The notes under the pieces are model-generated. The model was given only the letters and a program-made list of their open reading frames with translations. It had not been told where the DNA came from and searched no databases. Made by a program: the position numbers and the translations under genes. From JBDNFP01 sp041689775 (GTDB lineage Bacteria > Bacteroidota > Bacteroidia > Cytophagales > Spirosomataceae): a DNA stretch of 12,290 nucleotides. Below are positions 6,248 to 12,290 of the stretch, piece after piece. Position 1 is the stretch's first letter. Every line of letters starts with the position of its first letter. The stretch spans positions 1 through 12,290 of the forward strand of contig JBDNFP010000248.1 of NCBI GenBank assembly GCA_041689775.1. Reading direction: 5' to 3'.

Positions 6248-7300
6248 ATGCAACCTGAAAAAAAAGTATTTAAGTATCCATATACGTACACCCTTGAATC
6301 AGGTAGTGAACTTCCAGGTTTTGAGTTGACATACACGACCTTTGGGACTCGATCTCCGCAGGATGACAATATAGTTTGGGTCTGTCACGCACTTACCGGA
6401 AGTTCTAATGCTTCGGAATGGTGGGATGGCCTTATTGGTCCTGGCATGTACTTTGATCCTGAACGTCAATTTATTATGTGTGCCAACGTACTGGGTTCAT
6501 CGTATGGTTCTACGGGACCCTTGTCTATTAATCCAATTACACATACTCCTTATTTTCATGAGTTTCCAATGCTTACGGTTCATGATGTTGTGGGTGCTTT
6601 GGACTTACTAAGGCAGGAATTGGAAATTAAACAAATTGCCGTTTGCCTCGGTGGTTCCTTGGGCGGGCAACAGGCCTTAGAATGGGCCATTCAAGAGCCG
6701 GAGGTCTTCAAGGAAGTGATTTTAATTGCTTCCAATGCGGTGCATTCTTCTTGGGGTATTGCTTTCAATGAATCACAAAGAATGGCAATTGAGGCTGATA
6801 CAACATGGTCTGAAAACACCCCCGAGGCCGGCTTGGTGGGGATGAAAGCCTCCCGATCCATTGCTCTGTTATCGTATCGCAACTACGATACCTATAATTT
6901 TACGCAGGCCCGTGATAATCCGGATCAGACGGATGAGTTCAGAGCGTCTTCCTATCAGCAATACCAGGGAGATAAATTCATGAAGAGGTTTAATGCCTTT
7001 TCTTATTGGGTGTTGTCCAAAATGATGGATTCTCATAACGTAGGCCGGAATAGGGGAGGAATTGTCAATGCCCTGGGGATGGTTAAAGCCAGAACGTTAG
7101 TATTGGGTATTAAATCTGATATGCTTTTCCCGGTAGCGGAGCAGCAGTTTCAGGCCCGGCATATTCCTGATGCTGAATACCAGGAAATTGATTCATTGTA
7201 TGGTCATGACGGTTTTTTGATCGAATACAAACAGCTTTCTCAGGTTATCCGTGCCTGGCAGGAGAGTAAGGGGAGAATGCAACTTGCTTCCATAGAGTAG
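6248..7300 (+). CDS. metX: Homoserine O-acetyltransferase
   Basis: This alpha/beta-hydrolase-fold protein of 350 residues transfers an acyl group, usually acetyl from acetyl-CoA, to L-homoserine, the first committed step of methionine synthesis. The nucleophile elbow CLGGSLGGQQ carries Ser137. Asp291 (KSDMLFP) and His320 (YGHDGFL) complete the triad. Other family signatures are HALTGSS (47-53) and NVLGSSYGSTGP (80-91). MetX homologues may use acetyl- or succinyl-CoA; acetyl is inferred here because the neighbouring MetY uses O-acetylhomoserine. The gene lies 63 bases after metY, behind a strong hairpin terminator, and is followed by another terminator. There is little room for a promoter of its own in the gap, so it is presumably read through from metY or from a promoter inside metY. 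Confidence 0.95.
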   Translation: MQPEKKVFKYPYTYTLESGSELPGFELTYTTFGTRSPQDDNIVWVCHALTGSSNASEWWDGLIGPGMYFDPERQFIMCANVLGSSYGSTGPLSINPITHTPYFHEFPMLTVHDVVGALDLLRQELEIKQIAVCLGGSLGGQQALEWAIQEPEVFKEVILIASNAVHSSWGIAFNESQRMAIEADTTWSENTPEAGLVGMKASRSIALLSYRNYDTYNFTQARDNPDQTDEFRASSYQQYQGDKFMKRFNAFSYWVLSKMMDSHNVGRNRGGIVNALGMVKARTLVLGIKSDMLFPVAEQQFQARHIPDAEYQEIDSLYGHDGFLIEYKQLSQVIRAWQESKGRMQLASIE

Positions 7301-7323
7301 AAATTATGAGCTTGTTACAATGT

Positions 7324-7358
7324 AAAAAGCTCGGCCTTTCAAAGGCTGAGCTTTTTTT
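7324..7358 (+). terminator. Strong intrinsic terminator after metX
   Basis: AGCTCGGCCTT (7328-7338) pairs with AAGGCTGAGCT (7342-7352) around a 3-base loop with one G/T wobble, and is followed by a T run to 7358. Five A residues precede the stem, so the structure can also act leftward, but the leftward channel gene ends 100 bases further right. Confidence 0.88.
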
Positions 7359-7457
7359 GTTTGAATCAGGAAGCGTTAATAATCAACACTAAATTATAAC
7401 TTAGGTTGGTAAGGATCTTAGCAAAAATAGTCGACCACAGTGCCGGCATGGTTATGA

Positions 7458-8285
7458 TTAGTCGTGTATTTCTTTTCCACAGTGAGGACATTTTTTAGCG
7501 TGGGAGAAATCATCATCATCATCCTGCTTATTATTATTAATTTCCTGAATAAATCCCGAGGCTAGGATACCCGTGGGCAAGCTAAACAGTGCCACGCCAA
7601 GGATCGCAACAAATCCACCAAAAATCTTGCCTAATGTAGTAATTGGGTAGATATCACCATAACCAAGGGTTGTCATGGTAACAACCCCCCACCATATGGA
7701 AGCCGGTATGCTCGGAAACGCCTCAGGTTGAAGTGGGTGCTCTATGTAGTAAATAATACTCGAAACAATTAAGAGAGCAAACAACACAAATGAATAACTG
7801 AGTATGAGCTCCTCTTTTGTATTGTTTATTGCTCTTTTAATCATACTAAGAGCATGTGAATATTTGGTTACCCGGTAGAGGCGTACGACTCTCAGTATTC
7901 TGAGCATCCTGATTAAACCAAAATCAGCGGTGAACAAGGTTAGATAAAAAGGGAGTATTGCCAGTAAATCCACCAGCGCCCAGGCCGAAAAAATGAATTT
8001 GACCCTGCCCCAAAAGGGGTGTTTGTAGTTCGGGTTTTCGATGCAGGACCATACTCTTAGTCCGTATTCGATGGTAAAAATGAGTACTGAGAAGATTTCA
8101 AAATCAATAAATAGAGTAGCTAACGCGGGGTGCTCTCTAACTTCTGGAACTGAGTAGAGAATGATTGCCATCGAGTTGAGCGCAATCAGTCCCACAATAA
8201 ACAGATTAACCACCAAGGGGAATCCTCTTTTCCCCTTGGTGCTCATTATAAGAGTGTGATGTACCTTTTTTCGGAACGAAAGCAT
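7458..8285 (-). CDS. Voltage-gated-type potassium channel with six membrane helices
   Basis: This 275-residue protein has the Kv/ion_trans layout. S1-S3 lie at about 22-45, 57-80 and 97-118. The S4 helix has arginines every third residue (Arg126, 129, 132, 135, 138), the voltage-sensor pattern. S5 is at about 160-181, the pore carries the filter TTLGYGD (205-211), and S6 is at about 218-245. It should form an inner-membrane tetramer passing K+. The C-terminus is unusual: a run of five Asp (255-259), encoded by a GAT/GAC repeat, then a short tail CPHCGKEIHD with one CxxC pair and a His, resembling half of a zinc ribbon. The gene lies 95 bases after the amidohydrolase stop on the same strand, so co-transcription is possible. 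The start could also be Met14. Confidence 0.92.
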   Translation of the reverse strand: MLSFRKKVHHTLIMSTKGKRGFPLVVNLFIVGLIALNSMAIILYSVPEVREHPALATLFIDFEIFSVLIFTIEYGLRVWSCIENPNYKHPFWGRVKFIFSAWALVDLLAILPFYLTLFTADFGLIRMLRILRVVRLYRVTKYSHALSMIKRAINNTKEELILSYSFVLFALLIVSSIIYYIEHPLQPEAFPSIPASIWWGVVTMTTLGYGDIYPITTLGKIFGGFVAILGVALFSLPTGILASGFIQEINNNKQDDDDDFSHAKKCPHCGKEIHD

Positions 8286-8380
8286 ATCAGTAGCTGTCAG
8301 TTAGTAATTTAAAGCTAGTAGCTTTCTGTAAGTATTTGATTAATAATGATATAAACTATTTCATTGAAGATTACTATTTA

Positions 8381-10030
8381 TCAGCGAGTCCCTACATATA
8401 GACTTTCACCACCAATGACAGTTCTTTGCACTTTGGTACTACGAACTTCGTTCAAAGATACCTTCATGATATCCTTTTCCAGAATTACAAAATCCGCAAA
8501 TTTCCCTTTCTCAATACTCCCTCTGGTTTTGTCTTCAAAGTTGGAGTACGCCGCCCAAATTGTCATTCCTTTTAGAGCTTCCTCACGGGTCAAGGCATTT
8601 TCGACCTGAAAACCACCCGGAGGGAAGTCTTTGTCATCCATACGAGCAACGGCGGAGTGAAAACCAAAAAGTGGATTTACAAACTCTACCGGAAAATCAC
8701 TGCCTAATGCAATGTATCCATTTTGCTTCAGTAAGTCTTTAAAGGCGTAGGCAGTTTTGACTCTTTCTGGTCCAAGACGCTCGCCTGCCCAGTACATATC
8801 TGAGGTAGTATGCGTTGGCTGGACCGACGGGATAATAGAATACATGCCAAATTTAGGGACGTCCGCCTTGCTCACGATTTGAGCGTGTTCAATGCGCCAA
8901 CGCCGCTCATTTGGGCCTCTCAAATATTTTCCGTAAAGATCCAACATCAGTCTGTTCGCAGAGTCGCCAATACAGTGAGTGTTGGCTTGGAAATCACTTT
9001 GGGCAATCCGGGCAACGTAATCTTCCAGGTTTTTGGCACTTGAAAGCAGGAATCCGGTTGTTGGGGCGTCAGCATACGGTTCTAGTAGACAGGCTCCCCG
9101 TGATCCAAGCGCTCCATCGGCGTAGATCTTAAAGGAACGAACTGTGAGGCGGTCTGATTGATAGGGCCCTTTTGGAATATAATAGTCCAAGTTTTCAGGA
9201 CTGATGCTTATCATGGCGTAGTCCCTGATTTTAAGACTACCCTCCTGGTGCATTTTATCAATAAGTTCAATATCGGCCCGCGAAAGTCCGGCATCAGAAA
9301 CGGTAGTCAAGCCATGGGATAAACAATTGGACTCGGCGGCTTTTAGGATACTTCTTTTTTCTGCTTCAGATAAGGGCGGGATTACCTTGGTTACTAACCG
9401 GGAAGCATTATCGACTAAGATACCGGTTATTTTGCCATCTTTTATTTCTACCAGGCCACCTTCTACTTTGCTGGCAGTAGTAACTTTGGCTAGTTGAAGT
9501 GCTTTTGAGTTGACGAGCGAAGCGTGGCCGTCGATGCGGGTTAACAAAACGGGCACATCGGGGAAAGCTTCGTCAAGCAGTGTTTTGTCAGGAAAGCTTT
9601 TTTCGGGCCAGTCATTTTGATCCCAGCCGCGGCCAAGAAGCCAAGCCCGATCGGGGTTCTCTGCCCGGAAAACTTTCAGACGGTCAACCACATCCTGATA
9701 AGAAACTGTGCCAACAAGGTCGGCGGCATCAAGCTTACTACCCAAGCCCATAAAGTGACTGTGGGGATCATAAAAGCCAGGGTATACAGGTTGTCCCTTG
9801 GCATCAACCACGGAGTCAGCCTTGTAGTGGCTCAGGATATCCTCTGATGTGCCGATTGCCAAAAACTTTCCGTCCTTGACGGCAAATGCCTGTTGTTGAG
9901 TGAAGAGAGAGTCTACGGTATAGATGACTCCGTTGTGTACGATCAGATCAACTTGGATACTTGGTTGGCAACCAGCTAATAAAACGATAAAAAATAAATA
10001 AAGAAGATGAAAATTTCTGGGCATACACAT
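8381..10030 (-). CDS. YtcJ-like metal-dependent amidohydrolase, predicted lipoprotein
   Basis: This amidohydrolase_3 (YtcJ/NfdA-like) protein of 549 residues hydrolyses an unknown C-N bond in a TIM barrel. The N-terminus has a hydrophobic run ending LLAG-Cys21, a good lipobox, so the protein is probably exported and lipid-anchored. Metal-site landmarks are DPHSHF (His90, His92), Lys301 in KIYADGALGSRGA, His352 in THCIGD, His382 in EHAQ and Asp445 in GSDFPVE. The C-terminal GSIEKGKFADFVIL segment (505-517) closes the small beta domain seen in the family. Members range from N-substituted formamide deformylases to uncharacterised exported enzymes, so no substrate is assigned. Two ATG codons six bases apart (10030 and 10024) are possible starts; the second gives a more usual signal peptide. 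It is divergent from the TolC gene and upstream of the potassium channel gene. Confidence 0.9.
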   Translation of the reverse strand: MCMPRNFHLLYLFFIVLLAGCQPSIQVDLIVHNGVIYTVDSLFTQQQAFAVKDGKFLAIGTSEDILSHYKADSVVDAKGQPVYPGFYDPHSHFMGLGSKLDAADLVGTVSYQDVVDRLKVFRAENPDRAWLLGRGWDQNDWPEKSFPDKTLLDEAFPDVPVLLTRIDGHASLVNSKALQLAKVTTASKVEGGLVEIKDGKITGILVDNASRLVTKVIPPLSEAEKRSILKAAESNCLSHGLTTVSDAGLSRADIELIDKMHQEGSLKIRDYAMISISPENLDYYIPKGPYQSDRLTVRSFKIYADGALGSRGACLLEPYADAPTTGFLLSSAKNLEDYVARIAQSDFQANTHCIGDSANRLMLDLYGKYLRGPNERRWRIEHAQIVSKADVPKFGMYSIIPSVQPTHTTSDMYWAGERLGPERVKTAYAFKDLLKQNGYIALGSDFPVEFVNPLFGFHSAVARMDDKDFPPGGFQVENALTREEALKGMTIWAAYSNFEDKTRGSIEKGKFADFVILEKDIMKVSLNEVRSTKVQRTVIGGESLYVGTR

Positions 10031-10040
10031 AAGTAGGTTG

Positions 10041-10048
10041 TAGCTTTG
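10041..10048 (+). promoter_or_regulatory. Candidate -7 promoter box for the TolC-family gene
   Basis: TAGCTTTG matches the Bacteroidota TAnnTTTG -7 consensus on the plus strand, 80 bases before the ATG, in the 98-base divergent gap. No clear -33 TTTG was found at the expected distance. A comparably good box for the leftward amidohydrolase was not seen. Confidence 0.4.
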
Positions 10049-10128
10049 AGATAAAATAGTGAATACTATCGACTGTTCCTGTGAAGTGAATGTTAAATTA
10101 ATCCCAGATTAAGCACAAAACCAAATTC

Positions 10129-11493
10129 ATGTTATCTAAAACTACTTGTCTAATTGGCAATAAGGCACTACTCTATGTGTCAATTATGCTAATTTCTTGC
10201 CTTGGGCGATCCGAGGTTAAAGCCCAAAATACCCTCACGCTCGAAAATGTTATTGCCATAGCGCTCGAAAAAAACTATTCTATTCGGATTGCTGAAAAGC
10301 AGGTTGAAGTTGCTAAGAACAACAATACAAGAGGAAACGCCGGTTTTTTTCCAACTGTAACCGCGAATGCCCAAAAGAACTTCTCAATCAGTCATTTGAG
10401 GCAAGATTTCTTCAACTCGCTGCAACCCCCTCTCGACCGACCGGGCGTAAATAATAATAACTCGTCTTCGGGTGCTAGCCTTAACTGGACAATATTTGAC
10501 GGTTTGGGTATGTTCATAGCCCAGGATCAGTTGAATCAATTGCAGGAGGCCGGAATGACAAACGCCAAAATCACGATTGAAAATACCGTAGCCCAGGTAA
10601 GCGTGGCCTATTTTGAAATTATCAGGCAATTTCAGAGGGTACGAGCACTGCAAAATGCACTTGGAATTTCCAATGACCGACTCGAATTAACTAAAGCTTT
10701 TTATGAAGTTGGGAGCGGTTCGAAAGTTGATTTTATAAATGCGAAAGTTGATTATAATGGAGATACGGCAGCCTACATTGCTCAAACGCAAATTTTGAAA
10801 AATGCTAAGATAAACCTCAATACTCTCTTGGCATTAGGTTCGGATGAAGACTTCGTGGTGCCCGATACTATTATTACACGTCGTGATATTTCAGTGGATA
10901 TGCTAAGACAAAGTTTACTGGCCCAGAATCCTAACTTAGTATTGGCGGCCCAGCAGCGCCGTATAGCTGAGCTTGATATAAAGGCCTTAACGGCCCAGCA
11001 GTATCCTCAGGTAAACTTAGTGGGGGGCTTCAATTATAATACTACGAATAACCAGGCAGGATTCGGTATTAAAAGTGCTCGTAACGATGTTTTTAGCTAC
11101 GGAGCGAGAGTTTCGGTAAATGTCTTTGATGGGTTTAATCAAAAGCGGCGTATTCAGGGGGCTCGCATAAACGCGTTGATTTCTGAGGATATTGAGGCAG
11201 ATGTGAAAAACCAATTGCTTGCAACCTTTGACCGAACCTATCTCAACTATAAAAATAGCTTGCAGTTGGTAGCTTTGGAAGTAGCTAATTTTACAATTGC
11301 GAGGCAAAATGTTGATATTGCCTTTGAACGGTACCGGGTAGGAAACGCAACTCCTTATGAATTCCGGGAGGTACAGCGCAATACAGTGGCTGCCGAGACC
11401 CGACTCATTGAAGCAGAATATAACGCAAAACTGGCAGAGATCGAATTATTTCGGCTAAGCAGTACATTGCTCCAAGATACTGCCCGACAATAA
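10129..11493 (+). CDS. TolC-family outer-membrane efflux protein
   Basis: This outer-membrane channel protein of 454 residues has the TolC/OEP fold: two internally similar halves, each with a beta segment and long alpha-helical coiled-coil hairpins, acting as a trimer that spans the outer membrane and periplasm. LTLENVIAIALEKNY (36-50) is the typical OEP start. The first beta/helical half runs to about 255 and the second starts near PNLVLAAQQR (about 269). NWTIFDG (119-125) and VNVFDG (about 335-340) are the paired strand motifs of the two halves. The N-terminus is a signal peptide. Cleavage after Ala32 (VKA-Q) is likely, though LISC with Cys24 could be a lipobox. No inner-membrane pump or adaptor lies beside it, so the exported substrate and partners are unknown. 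It ends at a strong terminator shared with the convergent gene. Confidence 0.9.
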   Translation: MLSKTTCLIGNKALLYVSIMLISCLGRSEVKAQNTLTLENVIAIALEKNYSIRIAEKQVEVAKNNNTRGNAGFFPTVTANAQKNFSISHLRQDFFNSLQPPLDRPGVNNNNSSSGASLNWTIFDGLGMFIAQDQLNQLQEAGMTNAKITIENTVAQVSVAYFEIIRQFQRVRALQNALGISNDRLELTKAFYEVGSGSKVDFINAKVDYNGDTAAYIAQTQILKNAKINLNTLLALGSDEDFVVPDTIITRRDISVDMLRQSLLAQNPNLVLAAQQRRIAELDIKALTAQQYPQVNLVGGFNYNTTNNQAGFGIKSARNDVFSYGARVSVNVFDGFNQKRRIQGARINALISEDIEADVKNQLLATFDRTYLNYKNSLQLVALEVANFTIARQNVDIAFERYRVGNATPYEFREVQRNTVAAETRLIEAEYNAKLAEIELFRLSSTLLQDTARQ

Positions 11494-11514
11494 ATTATAG
11501 ATTTTTTCGTAAAT

Positions 11515-11554
11515 AAAAAGCATCCGTTTCGCCAAGGCTAAACGGATGCTTTTT
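11515..11554. terminator. Bidirectional terminator between convergent genes
   Basis: AAAAAGCATCCGTTT (11515-11529) and AAACGGATGCTTTTT (11540-11554) form a perfect 15-bp stem with a 10-base loop. A runs on one side and T runs on the other let it work in both directions. It lies 21 bases after the TolC stop and 23 bases beyond the stop of the leftward small gene. Confidence 0.92.
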
Positions 11555-11577
11555 GGTATGCTACATCACCTAGGTAC

Positions 11578-11955
11578 TCAAATAATTTTTCTGAACAAAC
11601 CTTTTCGTCCTACCAGCTGGTTGAGTTTCTCTATTTGTTCGTCCCGTAAAACGGAGAGCAATTGCTCAGATTTCTCCTTCTGTAATTCTCTTCTCTTAAT
11701 GATTTTTATTCCTTTGGCCTCTGATAATTTGTTCTCCTTCTTGCCATAACGCTTCTCAATGGTTACGATCTTCTTTTGTTGTCGACGGCTTAAATCCAAT
11801 TGATCACCGTATTGGGAAAGATATTTATCCAATTGTCGGGCGTTAAAATCAACGGTGAGTTCAGTGTCCTGCCCACGGCCTTGAGCGGAAACGGAAGTAG
11901 TGCCCAAGGCAAATAGTCCCAATAGGGCTGTGCACACAAAAGCCAATATTTTCAT
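11578..11955 (-). CDS. Small secreted Spy/CpxP-like (LTxxQ-type) protein
   Basis: This 125-residue protein has a clear signal peptide, with MK, a hydrophobic stretch, and probable cleavage after Ala24 (SVSA-Q). The mature part is about 100 residues, highly charged and predicted helical. It carries two motifs resembling the LTxxQ repeats of Spy/CpxP periplasmic proteins: LSRRQ (55-59) and LRDEQ (103-107). The spacing and the basic helix between them (RYGKKENKL, KRRELQKEK) fit that fold. E. coli Spy is a periplasmic chaperone and CpxP a stress sensor. The role here is inference, since many small Bacteroidota proteins of this type are uncharacterised. It converges on the TolC gene, with a shared terminator, and no partner two-component system is visible. 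Confidence 0.75.
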   Translation of the reverse strand: MKILAFVCTALLGLFALGTTSVSAQGRGQDTELTVDFNARQLDKYLSQYGDQLDLSRRQQKKIVTIEKRYGKKENKLSEAKGIKIIKRRELQKEKSEQLLSVLRDEQIEKLNQLVGRKGLFRKII

Positions 11956-12150
11956 TTTTTTTCTTTTAAATTTTGATCTGTTCTATAACGAATAACCTTA
12001 GAGTTCGGTATGAAAAAATGTGAGTTTGGAACGGACTTTCAGGATGTATCATTTGGGAGATCATCGTTGGTTAAGGATACTGGAAGCAGGTGGTCGGGTA
12101 TTGGTAGTGTATATTTAATTACTTTTATAGGAATACCTTACAAGCTATAT

Positions 12151-12178
12151 GGCGGATTCAAGTTATAAACGCAACACC
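12151..12178 (-). repeat. Probable terminal inverted repeat of an IS30-family element
   Basis: The stretch starting GGCGGATTCAAG at 12151 lies at the end of the IS30 transposase and overlaps its last codons (stop at 12158-12160). Overlap of the terminal repeat with the end of the transposase gene is common in IS30-type elements. The other end of the element is outside the window, so the repeat cannot be confirmed by pairing. The outer boundary is uncertain by a few bases. Confidence 0.4.
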
Positions 12179-12290
12179 TTCGTTATTTAGAGTAGCGTTT
12201 TGAAAAACTTCTTCGGGTGATCTAAACCCGAATCTCTTCCTGGGTCTTTGGTTTAAGATGTCTACTATTTCGTTAACTCTCTGCTCGGTG
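12158..12290 (-). CDS. IS30-family transposase, C-terminal end (partial)
   Basis: A leftward frame enters from the window edge and ends with TGA at 12158-12160, giving the last 43 residues. They begin TEQRVNEIVDILNQRP, followed by RKRFGFRSPEEVF. The block LNxRPRKxxGxxxPxEVF is the hallmark of the IS30 transposase C-terminus, just after the DDE catalytic glutamate. The final residues EGVAFIT also match the usual ending of Bacteroidota members. No frameshift is seen in the visible part, so the copy may be intact beyond the window. It marks a mobile element between this chromosomal region and whatever lies to the right. Confidence 0.88.
   Translation of the reverse strand, partial: TEQRVNEIVDILNQRPRKRFGFRSPEEVFQNATLNNEGVAFIT

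Noticed and set aside
7512..7523. CATCATCATCAT trinucleotide repeat
   Set aside because: It simply encodes the poly-Asp run near the end of the channel and is too short to call a tandem repeat element.
8311..8325. Hairpin AAAGCT-AGT-AGCTTT between the amidohydrolase and the potassium channel
   Set aside because: The stem is short and no T tract follows in either direction, so it is not called a terminator.
8364..9847. Plus-strand open frames inside the amidohydrolase gene
   Set aside because: They are antisense shadows of a gene with a complete set of metal-binding motifs.

Overview
The window looks like chromosomal DNA of a Bacteroidota bacterium, most likely of the Cytophagales (Spirosoma/Dyadobacter-like). 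The evidence is AT-rich spacers, A-rich regions just before start codons instead of clear Shine-Dalgarno sites, TAnnTTTG-type -7 promoter boxes, and gene families typical of that phylum. No species can be named from sequence alone.

Layout. Positions 1-38 hold the first codons of a leftward gene that runs off the window. About 1 kb without a convincing gene follows (39-1075). It is AT-rich, but its right part (about 814-1070) folds into several hairpins, including a possible pseudoknot, and may be a structured RNA or a relic. Positions 1136-4274 form a leftward gene cluster read in the order DUF721/DciA-like protein, KirBac-like potassium channel, LD-carboxypeptidase, short-chain dehydrogenase. 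It has a candidate promoter at 4294-4301 and a terminator-like hairpin at 1089-1129.

Positions 4546-7358 form a rightward methionine-synthesis unit: a SAM-I type riboswitch, a 36-codon candidate leader peptide ending Cys-Cys-Met-Arg, metY (O-acetylhomoserine sulfhydrylase), a strong hairpin terminator, metX (homoserine O-acetyltransferase), and a second strong terminator. MetX would make O-acetylhomoserine, and MetY would combine it with sulfide to give homocysteine. The riboswitch would shut the unit down when S-adenosylmethionine is plentiful. The leader peptide is the most interesting unexplained element in the window.

Positions 7458-10030 encode a leftward voltage-gated-type potassium channel and, upstream of it, a YtcJ-type amidohydrolase lipoprotein. 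A TolC-family outer-membrane protein is divergent from these (10129-11493). It converges on a small Spy/CpxP-like secreted protein (11578-11955), and the two share a perfect 15-bp bidirectional terminator. The right edge (12151-12290) holds the last 43 codons of an IS30-family transposase and its probable terminal repeat. The 200 bases between the Spy-like gene and the IS end (11956-12150) show nothing recognisable.

Apart from the IS fragment and the unexplained left 1 kb, this is ordinary housekeeping DNA. I see no defence system, phage, CRISPR array, tRNA or rRNA.
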